Source: an uncultured Chromatiaceae bacterium
GTDB lineage: Bacteria > Pseudomonadota > Gammaproteobacteria > Enterobacterales > Alteromonadaceae
NCBI GenBank assembly: GCA_946482325.1
Contig: CAMLRA010000005.1
Location: forward strand, 10,493-74,492
Direction: 5' to 3'
DNA: 64,000 bases
Both the position numbers and the translations under genes were made by a program. Below are positions 29,492 through 40,184 of the stretch, piece after piece. Each line of letters starts with the position of its first letter. The first letter of the stretch is position 1. Below the pieces are notes generated by a model. That model ran no database searches, was not told where the DNA came from, and worked only from the letters and a program-made list of their open reading frames with translations.

Positions 29492-30286
29492 TCACACCGC
29501 AGGGGTGTTTTTGGGTTGTTTTTTGTCCGCGCGGCGCAGAATTTCACCGGCCAGCGCCAGATAGGCCTTAGCGCCAGTCGAACTTTTATCGTAATACATC
29601 ACCGGCGTGCCAAAACTAGGCGCTTCGGCCAGACGCACGTTGCGTGGGATCACAGCGCGATAGACTTTCTCGCCAAAGTGCCGTTTGAGCTGCTCGGAAA
29701 CGTCATTGGCCAGCCGGTTGCGCGGGTCATACATGGTGCGCAGAATACCTTCAATTTTCAGGTCAGCGTTCACCACAGCCGCCAGTTTATTGATGGTATC
29801 CACCAGCGCCGTCAACCCTTCCAACGCGTAATATTCACATTGCATCGGCACCAGCACAGAATCGGCTGCGGCCATCGCATTGACCGTCAGCATGTTTAGC
29901 GAAGGCGGGCAATCGATAAAAATAAAATCATACTGATCGCGATAATTCTTCAGAGCATTGCGCAGCCGCAGTTCACGGGCGAACACGTCGAGCAACCGCA
30001 CTTCGGCTGCCGTGACATCGGAGTTCCCTGCAATCAGGTGATAGCCACCGGCAGTTTCTTTGACTACCACTTCAGGTAGCGGCTTTTCGTCGACCAACAA
30101 TTCATATGCCGTGGCATGCACTTCATATTTGTCGACACCGCTGCCCATAGTCGCGTTGCCCTGTGGGTCCAAATCGATAAGCAGGACTTTGCGTTTAGTC
30201 GCGGCCATAGACGCCGCCAGATTCACTGCGGTTGTTGTCTTGCCAACGCCACCTTTCTGATTGGCTATCGCGATGATTTTTCCCAC
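29492..30286 (-). CDS. parA: Chromosome partitioning ATPase ParA
   Basis: 264 residues. Deviant Walker A KGGVGKTT near residue 11, Walker B FIFIDCPPSLN. The GTG start at 30286 has AGGGA 5 nt upstream. It moves origin regions with ParB. Confidence 0.97.
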   Translation of the reverse strand: MGKIIAIANQKGGVGKTTTAVNLAASMAATKRKVLLIDLDPQGNATMGSGVDKYEVHATAYELLVDEKPLPEVVVKETAGGYHLIAGNSDVTAAEVRLLDVFARELRLRNALKNYRDQYDFIFIDCPPSLNMLTVNAMAAADSVLVPMQCEYYALEGLTALVDTINKLAAVVNADLKIEGILRTMYDPRNRLANDVSEQLKRHFGEKVYRAVIPRNVRLAEAPSFGTPVMYYDKSSTGAKAYLALAGEILRRADKKQPKNTPAV

Positions 30287-30305
30287 AAAAATCCCTAGTC
30301 CGTGT

Positions 30306-30923
30306 TCAGACTGCTGTTTTTTCCAGCACCAGCAGATAACGTTGGCCGACCAACTCTGGCACTGTCAGTTCGACATTGCCGACAACTTTAACAAAATCAG
30401 GCAAAGCTGCAATTTCTTCCTGCGCTTGCGCACCCTTCATGGCGAGAAACTGGCCATTCGCGACCGGCAAATGCTGGCACCAGTGCAGCATATCGTTTAG
30501 AGATGCAAAAGCACGACTGATCACACTGTCGTATTTTTCGTGGTGATCTTCGACCCGGCTTTGCACTGGCTGGATATTTTTCAGTCCTAATTGCAGTTTG
30601 ACCTGATTTAAAAAACGCACGCGTTTACCGAGGCTATCCAGCAAGGTGAATTCTTTATCCGGGCAGCAAATAGCGAGCGGGACTCCCGGCAAACCCGGCC
30701 CAGTACCAACGTCAATGATGCGCTGACCGTGCAAATAGGGTGCAACGACCAGGCTGTCCATGATGTGCTTGACCAGCATTTCGTTGGGGTCGCGCACAGA
30801 CGTCAGATTGTAAGCACTGTTCCACTTATCCAGTAACTGCACGTATTGCACCAGCTGCTGCAATTGCAGATCTGACAGTTGCAGGCTGGTCTGCGCGACC
30901 AGCTTTTTCAATTTTTCAAGCAT
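30306..30923 (-). CDS. rsmG: 16S rRNA (guanine527-N7) methyltransferase
   Basis: 205 residues with the SAM-binding motif [17 protein letters not shown]. It methylates G527 of 16S rRNA. Position between mnmG and parA is classic. AGGA lies 6 nt before the ATG. Confidence 0.97.
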   Translation of the reverse strand: MLEKLKKLVAQTSLQLSDLQLQQLVQYVQLLDKWNSAYNLTSVRDPNEMLVKHIMDSLVVAPYLHGQRIIDVGTGPGLPGVPLAICCPDKEFTLLDSLGKRVRFLNQVKLQLGLKNIQPVQSRVEDHHEKYDSVISRAFASLNDMLHWCQHLPVANGQFLAMKGAQAQEEIAALPDFVKVVGNVELTVPELVGQRYLLVLEKTAV

Positions 30924-30936
30924 GTTTTTTCCTGAC

Positions 30937-32826
30937 TCAGGCCGATTTTCGTAATAATCCCTGTTTTTTCAGGTAGACCAACAGCAATGAAATGGCCGCT
31001 GGCGTGATGCCGGAGATCCGGGAGGCCTGCCCCATAGTTTCAGGTTGCGCCTGATTCAGTTTTAGTACGACTTCGTTTGACAGACCTTTGACCACGGAAT
31101 AGTCAAAACCGGCTGGCAAACGCGTGTTTTCATTGCGTTCCTGCTTGGCAATCTCGTCTTGTTGCCGGTTGATATAACCTTCGTATTTGATCTGGATCTC
31201 AACCTGTTCTGCCGCATCCGCCAGCGCAAGACCAGGACCCACGCCTTCAATCTGCATCAGATCTTTGTAAGTGACTTCCGGCCGGCGGATCAGATCTTCC
31301 AGGCTGGCTTCACGACTCAAAGGCGTTTTCAGTAATGCATTCACTGACTGCAATGCAGCGTGTTGCGGATGGATCCAACTTTGTTTCAGGCGCTGACGTT
31401 CCTGTTCAATCTGCTCGATTTTTTCGTTAAAGGCAGCCCAGCGGACATCGTCAACCAGACCTAATTCGCGGCCTTTGGCGGTCAGGCGCAAGTCTGCATT
31501 GTCTTCACGTAGCATCAGCCGGTATTCAGCCCGGCTGGTGAACATGCGGTAGGGTTCTTTCGTGCCCAGCGTGGTTAGATCATCAACCAATACGCCGACA
31601 TAGGCCTGATCCCGGCTTGGCACAAAAGCATCTTGTTCTTTGACCAGTAAAGCCGCATTCAGACCTGCCAAAAGCCCTTGTGCACCGGCCTCTTCATAGC
31701 CTGTGGTGCCATTGATCTGGCCGGCAAAAAACAGGCCTTTGATAAATTTGGTTTCCAGCGAGGTTTTCAGATCGCGCGGATCAAAGAAATCATATTCGAT
31801 GGCATAACCCGGGCGGGTGATATGGGCATTTTCCAAACCAGGGATCGAGTGAACCAGAGCCAGCTGTACGTCAAAAGGCAAGCTGGTGGAAATACCATTT
31901 GGATAAAGCTCGTGGGTGGTCAAGCCCTCAGGCTCAATAAAAATCTGGTGTTTGTCTTTGTCAGCAAACCGGTTGATTTTATCTTCAATCGAAGGGCAAT
32001 ATCGTGGTCCAACGCCTTCAATAACACCGGTATACATTGGCGAACGGTCCAGGCCATTACGGATAATGTCGTGCGTTTGTTCGTTGGTATAAGTGATATA
32101 ACAAGGCACCTGACGCGGGTGATCGCTTTGTTTACCGATAAACGACATCACCGGCAGTGGGTTATCGCCAGGTTGTGGCTGCATTTTGCTGAAATCAACA
32201 CTGCGGGCATCAATACGTGGCGGAGTGCCGGTTTTCAGCCGGCCAACCCGGAATGGCAATTCACGTAATCGCCGAGCCAAAGCAACTGATGGTGGATCGC
32301 CGGCACGGCCGCCACTGTAATTTTGTAAACCAATATGGATCTGGCCTGCGAGGAAAGTCCCTACGGTTAGGACTACGGCCTTTGCCCGAAATTGCAGACC
32401 CATCTGGGTGACAGCACCAACAACCCGATCATTTTCAACGATCAGATCATCACATGCTTGCTGGAAGATCTGTAGGTTTGGCTGGTTTTCCAGAATAGTC
32501 CGGATCGCTGCGCGATATAACTGGCGGTCAGCCTGAGCACGGGTGGCACGTACTGCAGGGCCTTTTGAACTATTCAGCGTGCGGAACTGGATCCCGGCGT
32601 GATCTGTGGCAACTGCCATCGCGCCACCCAGTGCATCTATTTCTTTGACCAGATGGCCTTTGCCGATGCCACCGATCGCTGGATTACAGGACATCATGCC
32701 CAGTGTTTCAACATTATGCGTCAACAACAGCGTTTGCATACCCATCCGTGCAGCAGCCAGCGCGGCTTCAGTGCCGGCATGTCCACCGCCGACCACAATC
32801 ACATCGTAGTTTTGTTGAAACAACAT
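30937..32826 (-). CDS. mnmG: tRNA U34 carboxymethylaminomethyl synthesis enzyme MnmG (GidA)
   Basis: 629 residues from MLFQQNYDV, equal to the E. coli length. FAD motif GGGHAG (13-18) and the [21 protein letters not shown] segment (quoted in part: IGGIGKGHL) are present. It acts with MnmE on wobble uridine. An open frame continues 54 codons upstream into the AT-rich part of oriC; the GAGG 6 nt before ATG 32826 and homology exclude it as coding. Confidence 0.98.
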   Translation of the reverse strand: MLFQQNYDVIVVGGGHAGTEAALAAARMGMQTLLLTHNVETLGMMSCNPAIGGIGKGHLVKEIDALGGAMAVATDHAGIQFRTLNSSKGPAVRATRAQADRQLYRAAIRTILENQPNLQIFQQACDDLIVENDRVVGAVTQMGLQFRAKAVVLTVGTFLAGQIHIGLQNYSGGRAGDPPSVALARRLRELPFRVGRLKTGTPPRIDARSVDFSKMQPQPGDNPLPVMSFIGKQSDHPRQVPCYITYTNEQTHDIIRNGLDRSPMYTGVIEGVGPRYCPSIEDKINRFADKDKHQIFIEPEGLTTHELYPNGISTSLPFDVQLALVHSIPGLENAHITRPGYAIEYDFFDPRDLKTSLETKFIKGLFFAGQINGTTGYEEAGAQGLLAGLNAALLVKEQDAFVPSRDQAYVGVLVDDLTTLGTKEPYRMFTSRAEYRLMLREDNADLRLTAKGRELGLVDDVRWAAFNEKIEQIEQERQRLKQSWIHPQHAALQSVNALLKTPLSREASLEDLIRRPEVTYKDLMQIEGVGPGLALADAAEQVEIQIKYEGYINRQQDEIAKQERNENTRLPAGFDYSVVKGLSNEVVLKLNQAQPETMGQASRISGITPAAISLLLVYLKKQGLLRKSA

Positions 32827-32869
32827 ATCTGCCTCATCGCCTTTGCAACAGCCTAAAAAAGGGCACGCA

Positions 32870-33270
32870 TTGTACCTCAGATCCAGTCTGAAACGGAATG
32901 ATTTAAACGAGTTCAGGATCCAAAGCGATCCATATATATAAAGAAGATCTTTAAAGAGATCTTTTTTATTATTCTTACTACTAAGCAAGAGTTTTGCGTT
33001 GATAACTGTTTTTTTTAACTGAGGATCAAGATCTTACGAAAGATCTAAACTGTGATCTGTGGTGGATCTTCCTCGGATCAACCTGTGATCAACTAGCCCT
33101 TTTATCCACAGGGCAAGACCCGAATAAATTCATGCAGAGGATAATATCAGCTTATACACTTGGTTATTCGTGTTTTATCCACAGTTGTGATCAAGTTGGG
33201 ATCTGCTTGTGGACAACCCTGTATAGCTTGAACCGTGTTTTATCAGGGATTTATCAAAAGGTTATTAAGT
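32870..33270. other. oriC: Chromosomal replication origin oriC (E. coli type)
   Basis: Lies between mnmG and mioC, as in E. coli. The AT-rich unwinding region at 32930-33020 contains AGATCTTT repeated at 12-bp spacing (32945 and 32957), with GATCTTTTTTATT matching 12 of 13 of the E. coli 13-mer. DnaA boxes: TTATCCACA at 33102-33110 and 33175-33183 (exact), TTGTCCACA on the minus strand at 33208-33216, TTATACACT at 33152-33160. An exact IHF consensus TATCAAAAGGTTA lies at 33252-33264. Fourteen GATC sites fall between 32880 and 33203. Confidence 0.95.
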
Positions 33271-33365
33271 AATTTAACTGATTCAGGCAGATGATGAACC
33301 TGTTGGCGTGATAACCAACACCACCGTTAGATATCCAGTTTCTGGACAGTGACTTGTGTATTTGT

Positions 33366-33392
33366 GGGGGAACATCTGTTCCCCCTTTTTTT
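33366..33392 (+). terminator. Plus-strand terminator between oriC and mioC
   Basis: GGGGGAACA-TC-TGTTCCCCC followed by seven T, facing rightward. No plus-strand gene is upstream. Two smaller hairpins (33301-33320 TGTTGG/CCAACA and 33334-33346 TCCAG/CTGGA) precede it, so it may end a small RNA; on the minus strand it may also end mioC transcripts but lacks a U-run there. Confidence 0.75.
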
Positions 33393-33395
33393 GAT

Positions 33396-33857
33396 TTAAA
33401 CTTTCTGTGTGATATGTGCAGGCGACTGCGTGGCGATAAATTGTGGTAGCCAGGCTAAAGCCAGATCTTCCGGTAAGTCGGCACATTGTGCATCAATATT
33501 CAGGCTTGCCCCCAAATTTTTTGCTGAATTTTTCGTCAGTAAATCAGCGATCTTGGTGCCGGCCAGACAAAAAGTATCGTAGCTGGAGTCACCTAAAGTG
33601 ATCACCGCAAAAGAAACTGTGGTAAGATCTGTTTGATCTTGTGCTAATTGATCCGCAAAGGGTTGGATATTATCGGGCAGGTCACCCGCACCGTAGGTCG
33701 AGGTGATCACTAACCAGGTTGAGTTTCTGGTCAGTTGTTCTAATACGGGCGTCAGATGTAGTCTGACAGGAAATCCCGCTTGTACCAGTGTTTCAGCCAC
33801 TTGTTCTGCTGTGTATTCAGCAGCGCCCATTTGGCTGCCCACGAGGATCTCAATCAT
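33396..33857 (-). CDS. mioC: Flavodoxin-like protein MioC
   Basis: 153 residues, flavodoxin fold with the FMN phosphate loop GSQMGAAEY near residue 7 and STYGAGDLPDN. E. coli MioC supports biotin synthase. Its leftward transcription would enter oriC, as in E. coli. Confidence 0.93.
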   Translation of the reverse strand: MIEILVGSQMGAAEYTAEQVAETLVQAGFPVRLHLTPVLEQLTRNSTWLVITSTYGAGDLPDNIQPFADQLAQDQTDLTTVSFAVITLGDSSYDTFCLAGTKIADLLTKNSAKNLGASLNIDAQCADLPEDLALAWLPQFIATQSPAHITQKV

Positions 33858-34024
33858 CTGTACGTCTCTGGTCAGTTAAATGATTGGCTATACTACTGGA
33901 ATTTGTGACTGTTGAGCATCGCTCTTAACAGGCACCGGGTATTTTTACTGCAATGCAGGCTCAGTAAAACTACAATAGCACATACCTTTAAAGCGCCTGC
34001 GTGTTATTGAGGTTAATACAACTT

Positions 34025-35851
34025 ATGTCCGAGTCCCTGACTTTTTCCCAGCTTGATCTGCCAGAACCAATACTGCGCGCGGTCACAGAATTGGGTTACG
34101 AAAATCCGTCTCCTATCCAGGCGGCTGCAATCCCAAAACTGTTAGCTGGTGAGGACTTATTAGGCCAGGCGCAAACCGGTACCGGTAAAACCGCCGCGTT
34201 CGCCCTGCCATTATTAGCGCGGTTAGATCCGGCGCAAAATGAACCGCAAATTCTGGTCCTTGCGCCAACGCGTGAACTGGCGATCCAGGTTGCAGAAGCG
34301 TTTCAGGCATATGCCCGCTTTATGCCTACTTTCCATGTTCTGCCACTGTATGGTGGCCAGAATTACACAACACAATTACGTTCTTTAAAACGTGGTTCTC
34401 AGGTTATCGTCGGTACGCCAGGCCGTATCATGGATCACTTGGATCGTGGCACCTTAGTGTTAGACAAGTTACGCGCTATTGTGCTGGATGAAGCTGATGA
34501 AATGCTGCGTATGGGTTTTATTGATGACGTACAAACGATCATGGATGCCACCCCGGCAGGTCGTCAGGTTGCCATGTTCTCTGCAACGATGCCGTCACAA
34601 ATCCGTGCTATTGCTCAGAAACACCTGAACAACGCACAGGAAATCAAAATTGAATCAAAAACCAGCACTGTTGAGCGGATCACGCAACGTTACGTAATGC
34701 TGGATGGCAATCAGAAGCTGGATGCTCTGACCCGGGTACTGGAAGGTGAAGAATATGATGCCAGCATCATTTTCGTCCGGACCAAAAGCGCCACTGAGGA
34801 AATTGCCGAAAAATTAGGTGCTCGCGGTTATGCAGTCGCTTGCCTCAATGGCGATATGAACCAGGCCAACCGCGAACAAACTATTCGCCGCTTAAAAGCC
34901 AGCCAGATTGACGTGATTGTTGCAACTGACGTTGCGGCCCGTGGTCTGGATGTGGAACGGATTAGTCTGGTGATCAACTATGACATTCCGTATGACAGCG
35001 AAGCTTACGTACACCGTATTGGCCGGACTGGTCGTGCCGGCCGGGAAGGGAAAGCGATTTTGTTCGTGTCACCACGCGAACGCCGTTTGCTGCGCACTAT
35101 CGAGCATGCCACCCGTCAGCCGATTGAAAAGATGTCGCTGCCAACCGGTGAAGTGATAGAACAGCGTCGCATTGAATCTTTCCGTGAAACGCTGGCCAAC
35201 ACCATTGAAGCGAAAAACCTGAGTTTCTTCCAGGATCTGATCAATGACTGGCGCGAAAAGCTGGAAACGACCGATGCAGATCTGGCTGCAGCATTGTTGT
35301 TTATGGCGCAAAAAGATCAGCCGTTAAACGTTGCCAGCCAATTCCCTGAGATCCGCGAGCCACATGCCCGTGGTGAACGGTCAGAGCGTGGTGATCGTCC
35401 GGCCCGTTTTGAACGCGGTGACCGTCCGGAACGTTCAGGTGATCGTCCAGAGCGAGGCCCACGTCCACCACGTCGTGAGCTGCAAGGTAACTACATCAAT
35501 TACCGGATTGAAGTCGGTAAAGAGCATGGCGTGCGCGCGGGTGACATCGTTGGCGCTATTGCCAATGAAGCCAACATCGACAGCCAGTTCATCGGCAACA
35601 TCAAACTGTTTGATCATTTCTCCACAGTTGAGCTGCCAGGTGATATGCCGACAGAAGTGTTCCAGCATCTGAAGAAGGTTTATGTACGTAAGCAAAAACT
35701 GAATATCAGTGTTGATACCGGTGGCCCAGGTCCAGAGCGTGCTGATCGGCCAGAGCGTTATCAGCGTAGCGGTGCCGATCGTGCCGATCGTGGAACAGGT
35801 CCGCGTCCTGGCGCTGCTCCGAAAAAACCACGGACCCGTGAAGGTTCGTAA
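34025..35851 (+). CDS. deaD: DEAD-box RNA helicase DeaD/CsdA
   Basis: 608 residues from MSESLTF. Motifs in order: Q motif, AQTGTGKT (49-56), PTRELA, DEADEM, SATMP, HRIGRTGRAGR, then the CsdA-type RNA-binding domain (YRIEVGKEHGV-RAGDIVGAIANEANI) and Arg/Gly/Asp/Pro repeats. Acts in ribosome assembly and mRNA decay, especially in cold. The long frame from GTG 34001 is possible, but MSESLTF aligns with the family start. Confidence 0.95.
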   Translation: MSESLTFSQLDLPEPILRAVTELGYENPSPIQAAAIPKLLAGEDLLGQAQTGTGKTAAFALPLLARLDPAQNEPQILVLAPTRELAIQVAEAFQAYARFMPTFHVLPLYGGQNYTTQLRSLKRGSQVIVGTPGRIMDHLDRGTLVLDKLRAIVLDEADEMLRMGFIDDVQTIMDATPAGRQVAMFSATMPSQIRAIAQKHLNNAQEIKIESKTSTVERITQRYVMLDGNQKLDALTRVLEGEEYDASIIFVRTKSATEEIAEKLGARGYAVACLNGDMNQANREQTIRRLKASQIDVIVATDVAARGLDVERISLVINYDIPYDSEAYVHRIGRTGRAGREGKAILFVSPRERRLLRTIEHATRQPIEKMSLPTGEVIEQRRIESFRETLANTIEAKNLSFFQDLINDWREKLETTDADLAAALLFMAQKDQPLNVASQFPEIREPHARGERSERGDRPARFERGDRPERSGDRPERGPRPPRRELQGNYINYRIEVGKEHGVRAGDIVGAIANEANIDSQFIGNIKLFDHFSTVELPGDMPTEVFQHLKKVYVRKQKLNISVDTGGPGPERADRPERYQRSGADRADRGTGPRPGAAPKKPRTREGS

Positions 35852-35875
35852 CAGCCCGTTAGAGTTGATTTGAGT

Positions 35876-35903
35876 AAACCCGCCGCATTCCGGCGGGTTT
35901 TTT
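35876..35903 (+). terminator. Terminator after deaD
   Basis: AAACCCGCCG and CGGCGGGTTT form a 10-bp stem with a 5-nt loop and a T-run. Confidence 0.92.
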
Positions 35904-35983
35904 ATTGCACGAAACACAGTGCCGGCCTTGATGTTTCATTGCTCGACCCTCAAATCCTGCTGAAATAGCCAGAGGAACCTGTA

Positions 35984-36427
35984 ATGATTATTGCGTGCCC
36001 CCACTGCGCCGGTTTAAACCGGTTGCCGCAGCAGCGCTTAACTCAGCAGCCGAAATGCGGCTTATGTAAACAAAGTCTGTTCACTGGTAAACCGGTTGAC
36101 ATAACCATGGCGAACTTTGCCAATTTGAGCCAAAAATCTGATTTACCACTGGTATTGGATTTTTGGGCCAGTTGGTGCGGGCCCTGTCAGAGTTTTGCAC
36201 CAACCTTTGCGCAGGCCGCCGCTGAGCTGGAACCAGCTTTTCGGTTTGGTAAAGTCAATACCGAATCCGAGCAGGAATTGGCAGCACAGTATCAAATCAG
36301 ATCTATTCCGACTCTGATGCTAATACAGCGCGGCAAAGTTATAGCCCAGCTATCCGGGGCCTTGCCCAAAGCACAGTTTTATCAGTGGCTGCAGCAACAC
36401 AGTGCTCAGTTACAGCACGGCGAGTGA
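35984..36427 (+). CDS. trxC: Thioredoxin 2
   Basis: 147 residues. An N-terminal zinc ribbon (C5, C8, C25, C28) followed by a thioredoxin fold with the active site WCGPC (64-68). TrxC reduces protein disulphides and responds to oxidative stress in E. coli. Confidence 0.94.
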   Translation: MIIACPHCAGLNRLPQQRLTQQPKCGLCKQSLFTGKPVDITMANFANLSQKSDLPLVLDFWASWCGPCQSFAPTFAQAAAELEPAFRFGKVNTESEQELAAQYQIRSIPTLMLIQRGKVIAQLSGALPKAQFYQWLQQHSAQLQHGE

Positions 36428-36564
36428 GGAAACACAACCTGGTAGTCTAATAACGATGCCCGGGTTTCATTTGTGCTGATTTTTACCCCAGACAGGTTAT
36501 GACCAGGTAATTCAGCTGTATACCTATCAACGTATAATGCAACTTAGAAGCTGCCGGAGACTTT

Positions 36565-37056
36565 ATGGAAAATCGCAAATTCACTGTTACCAGTCCAGAT
36601 ATTCAGGAAGGGCATTTCATGGCAAAAACTTTTGAATTCAATGGTTTTGGTTGTGATGGTCCTAACTTGTCGCCTGAGCTGCGCTGGCAGCATGCGCCCG
36701 CTGGCACCCAAAGTTTTGCTGTGACTGTATATGACCCGGATGCACCGACCGGCTCTGGTTTTTGGCATTGGCTGGTACTGGATATTCCTGCGGCAGTCAA
36801 TAAGTTGGGACAAGGTGCCGGCAATGGTGCTTTACCTGCGGGTAGCCGTTCCTTTATGAATGACTATGGTATCAAGGAGTTTGGTGGCGCTTGTCCACCA
36901 GAAGGCCATGGGATGCATCGTTATCAGTTTACAGTCTGGGCCTTACCTACGCCGACTTTAGGCGTTCCAGATGGCGCCAGTGCCGCTGTGGTAGGTTTTA
37001 TGCTCAATGCCAATGCGTTGACCAAGGCGACCCTGACCGCTACTTATGCACGTTAG
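36565..37056 (+). CDS. YbhB/YbcL family (PEBP) protein
   Basis: 163 residues with the phosphatidylethanolamine-binding-protein motifs YDPDAPTGSGFWHWLV and GPCPPEGHG-like ACPPEGHGMHRY. No signal peptide seen, so cytoplasmic. Function of bacterial members is poorly known. Upstream GGAG lies 7 nt before the ATG. Confidence 0.92.
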   Translation: MENRKFTVTSPDIQEGHFMAKTFEFNGFGCDGPNLSPELRWQHAPAGTQSFAVTVYDPDAPTGSGFWHWLVLDIPAAVNKLGQGAGNGALPAGSRSFMNDYGIKEFGGACPPEGHGMHRYQFTVWALPTPTLGVPDGASAAVVGFMLNANALTKATLTATYAR

Positions 37057-37065
37057 ACGAGAATG

Positions 37066-37093
37066 AAAAAGCCGGCTGATGCGCCGGCTTTTT
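37066..37093. terminator. Bidirectional terminator between PEBP gene and mnmE
   Basis: AAAAAGCCGGC and GCCGGCTTTTT form a hairpin with 6-nt loop between convergent genes; T-runs on both strands. Confidence 0.92.
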
Positions 37094-37094
37094 A

Positions 37095-38459
37095 TTATTT
37101 TCCGATACAGAAGCTGGAGAAAATCCTGCCGAGCAGATCGTTTGAGCTGAATTCACCGGTAATTTCATTTAACTGCTGTTGGGTCAACCGCAGTTCTTCA
37201 GCCAGTAACTCACCAGCTAAATGATCGTGCAATTGTTGTTCACCAATACTTAAGTGTTCTGAGGCCCGCGCCAGCGCGTCTAAGTGGCGGCGCCTCGCAA
37301 TAAAGCTACCCTCATTACTGGCTTCAAAGCCCATACAGGCCTTTAAATGTTCGCGCAGGGCGTCCAGACCGGTTTTATCCTTGGCGGACAATCTGAACAA
37401 CGGATACTTGCCACTTTGGTCTGAACCGACAGTTTCACCGGTAAGATCAGCTTTGTTACGGATCACAGTGATACCCAGTTCTGCAGGGATCTGTGCAATA
37501 AAATCTGGCCAGATCTGCGTCGGATCAGTCGCTGCCGTGGTCGTGCTGTCAACCATAAACAGTACCCGGTCGGCCTGCAGAATCTCTTGCCAGGCGCGCT
37601 CGATACCAATTTGTTCGACTTTATCTGTGGCCTCGCGTAGGCCCGCGGTGTCGATGATATGTAGCGGCATACCATCAATGTGGATATGTTCACGCAACAC
37701 ATCGCGTGTGGTGCCGGCAATTTCTGTGACAATAGCAGCTTCGCGGCCCGCTAATGCATTGAGTAAACTCGATTTGCCTGCGTTCGGCCGGCCGGCGATC
37801 ACCACTTTCATGCCTTCGCGCAAGATGCTGCCCTGAGTGGCTTGTTTTTGAATCTTTGTCAGATCAGTTCGGATTTCAGCAAGGTCGCCGGCGACTTTGC
37901 CATCGGACAAAAAGTCGATTTCTTCGTCGGGGAAATCAATCGCTGCTTCAACGTACATCCGTAAGTAGATGACTTTCTCCACCAATGCATGAATTTGCCG
38001 GGAAAACTCTCCTTGCAGTGATTGCATAGCGCTACGGGCAGCCTGTTCACTGCTGGCGTCAATCAGGTCGGCGATGGCTTCGGCTTGGGTTAAGTCAAGT
38101 TTATCGTTCAAAAATGCCCGTTCTGAAAACTCACCGGGGCGGGCGATGCGGACATTGGCTTCTTGCAGGATGCGGCGTAGCAGCATATCCAGCAGTACAG
38201 GGCCGCCATGGCCTTGCAGTTCTAATACGTCTTCACCGGTAAAGGAATTTGGGCCTGGGAAATACAGCGCAATGCCCTGGTCCAATACGGATTGGTCTGC
38301 AGCACGAAAAGGCAGATATTCGGCAACACGGGCCTTTGGTACACGTCCCAATACGGCCTGCGCAATGGAGGCTGCCTGTGGGCCGGATACCCGGATGATA
38401 CCGACACCGGCGCGTCCAGGCGCTGTTGCCTGCGCTGCGATCGTATCGTTTACATACAT
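37095..38459 (-). CDS. mnmE: tRNA modification GTPase MnmE (TrmE)
   Basis: 454 residues: N-terminal tetrahydrofolate-binding domain, helical domain, inserted G domain with GRPNAGKS (223-230) and DTAGLRE (270-276), C-terminal CIGK that carries the catalytic cysteine (C451). Partner of MnmG. Conventional position next to yidC. Confidence 0.98.
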   Translation of the reverse strand: MYVNDTIAAQATAPGRAGVGIIRVSGPQAASIAQAVLGRVPKARVAEYLPFRAADQSVLDQGIALYFPGPNSFTGEDVLELQGHGGPVLLDMLLRRILQEANVRIARPGEFSERAFLNDKLDLTQAEAIADLIDASSEQAARSAMQSLQGEFSRQIHALVEKVIYLRMYVEAAIDFPDEEIDFLSDGKVAGDLAEIRTDLTKIQKQATQGSILREGMKVVIAGRPNAGKSSLLNALAGREAAIVTEIAGTTRDVLREHIHIDGMPLHIIDTAGLREATDKVEQIGIERAWQEILQADRVLFMVDSTTTAATDPTQIWPDFIAQIPAELGITVIRNKADLTGETVGSDQSGKYPLFRLSAKDKTGLDALREHLKACMGFEASNEGSFIARRRHLDALARASEHLSIGEQQLHDHLAGELLAEELRLTQQQLNEITGEFSSNDLLGRIFSSFCIGK

Positions 38460-38481
38460 TCCAAAGTCCTCGTTTTTGTAT

Positions 38482-38516
38482 ATAAAAAAATGGCCATTAC
38501 AAGTGTAACGGCCATT
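38482..38516 (-). terminator. Hairpin between yidC and mnmE
   Basis: AATGGCC pairs with GGCCATT and an inner near-perfect stem; leftward reading gives a seven-base U-run. Likely a terminator or partial attenuator for yidC. Confidence 0.75.
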
Positions 38517-38535
38517 ATAAGGTCAGTCAGAGCAA

Positions 38536-40176
38536 TCAGGCGTTACGGACGTGTAAGCCCTTTTTCTCCATACCTTTATAGATAAACAACATCTGCGCCA
38601 GCGAAATCAGGTTGCTGACAACCCAATACAGCACCAGGCCACTTGGGAAGATGATAAAGAACAAACCAAACACGACCGGCATCCACAGCATAATCTTTTG
38701 CTGCATCGGGTCCGTCACCGTCACTGGTGTCAGTTTTTGCATCGCATACATACTGATGATGTACATGATTGGCAGCACCAGATATGGGTCCATCACAGAT
38801 AAATCTTTGATCCAGAAGATGAAAGGGGCCTGACGTAATTCAATACTTTCGACAAACACGAAATAGAGCGCAAGGAAGATTGGCATCTGGATCAGCATCG
38901 GTAAACATCCACCCATCGGGTTTACTTTTTCTTTGCGATACAGCTCCATCATGGCCGGGCCCATCTTCTGGCGGTCATCTTTGTAACGGGCCTGCAGTTC
39001 ATCAATCTTCGGCTTCAGATTGCGCATCTTCGCCATGCCTTCGTATTGCGCTTTAGTCAGCGGGAACATTGCCAGTTTGATGAGCAGAGTGATGGCGATA
39101 ATGGCCAAACCCCAGTTTCCGACCAGATGATGAATTTGTTGCAATAACCAGAACAGTGGCTGAGAGATGAACCATAACCAACCGTAGTCGACGGTCAGAT
39201 CCAGACCATGAGCAATCTTCGCCAGACTGGCCTGATCTTTTGGACCGGCGTAGAAAGTGGCAGACAGCGTTTTGCTTTCACCGGCGGCAATGCTGCTTTG
39301 CGGGCCACGCACACCAATGATGCCTTCGTTGTTATTAACCAGACTGAACAATTGGTTCTGCTCTTCAGCCTGTGGTACCCAGGCGGAAACAAAGTAGTGT
39401 TCCAGCATGCTGACCCAGCCGCCTTTGGTTGACTGGTCAAGGTTCTGATCTTTCATATCGTCAAAGGCGAATTTCTCGTAGCGCTGATCTGCGGTGGAAT
39501 AGGCTCCACCACGGTACACCGGCATCATCATGTTACCGTCTTTGCCGTTTTCGATGGTCTGTGCCAGATAATGATAGGGCTGAATAACTTTGCTGCCGGT
39601 GCTGGTATTAGTAACCAGATAATCAACCCGGACATCGTATTTGCCGGCGCTGAAGGTGTAGCGTTTCTCAATTTGCAGGCCGTTGTGTTCAAGTTTCAGG
39701 CTGACCTGCAGTTCAGTCTGGCCATCAGTCAGGCTGAATTTATCCTGCGTGACGCTGTAAACCGGCTTAGCGGTGCGTTTTTCATCCGGGCCGTCACCCA
39801 ATAAGCCACTTTGTGCTGTGTAGTTGAAGCCGTTTAACTGGCGCATTAACGGGTAAGGTGTGCTGTCTTCCAGGCTCAGCGTGTACTTTGGCAGCGTCAG
39901 GCCAACAATGTCACCGCCACGGGTGTCAATTTTGACATCAAGGACGTCAGTTTTAACTTCGATGACTTTACCGGTTGCGACTGCAGTAGCGGCTGGGGTT
40001 GCACTGCTCAACGGGCCGGACGCGGAAAGTTGCGGTTCTGCATTTCCGGTGGCGGAGCTGACTTCAGTTGCTGCCGGAACAACAGGTTTTGGGCCATAGT
40101 CTTTTTGCCAGTCTTGCCACAGCAGGAAGCTGACAAACAAAAAGGCAATTACTAATAAACTGCGTTGGGATTCCAT
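38536..40176 (-). CDS. yidC: Membrane protein insertase YidC
   Basis: 546 residues. N-terminal anchor helix (SLLVIAFLFVSFLLWQDW), a large periplasmic beta-domain, then five membrane helices with the conserved core (NPMGGCLPMLIQMPIFLALY). It inserts inner-membrane proteins with or without Sec. Nine nucleotides after yidD. Confidence 0.98.
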   Translation of the reverse strand: MESQRSLLVIAFLFVSFLLWQDWQKDYGPKPVVPAATEVSSATGNAEPQLSASGPLSSATPAATAVATGKVIEVKTDVLDVKIDTRGGDIVGLTLPKYTLSLEDSTPYPLMRQLNGFNYTAQSGLLGDGPDEKRTAKPVYSVTQDKFSLTDGQTELQVSLKLEHNGLQIEKRYTFSAGKYDVRVDYLVTNTSTGSKVIQPYHYLAQTIENGKDGNMMMPVYRGGAYSTADQRYEKFAFDDMKDQNLDQSTKGGWVSMLEHYFVSAWVPQAEEQNQLFSLVNNNEGIIGVRGPQSSIAAGESKTLSATFYAGPKDQASLAKIAHGLDLTVDYGWLWFISQPLFWLLQQIHHLVGNWGLAIIAITLLIKLAMFPLTKAQYEGMAKMRNLKPKIDELQARYKDDRQKMGPAMMELYRKEKVNPMGGCLPMLIQMPIFLALYFVFVESIELRQAPFIFWIKDLSVMDPYLVLPIMYIISMYAMQKLTPVTVTDPMQQKIMLWMPVVFGLFFIIFPSGLVLYWVVSNLISLAQMLFIYKGMEKKGLHVRNA

Positions 40177-40184
40177 GTGTGCGC

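Noticed and set aside
32827..32988. 54-codon open frame extending mnmG into oriC
   Set aside because: It lies in the AT-rich unwinding region, lacks homology, and the GAGG-supported ATG at 32826 gives the family length.
33283..33486. 67-codon leftward frame over the end of mioC
   Set aside because: Overlaps mioC in another frame and includes the terminator hairpin; no ribosome-binding site or homology.
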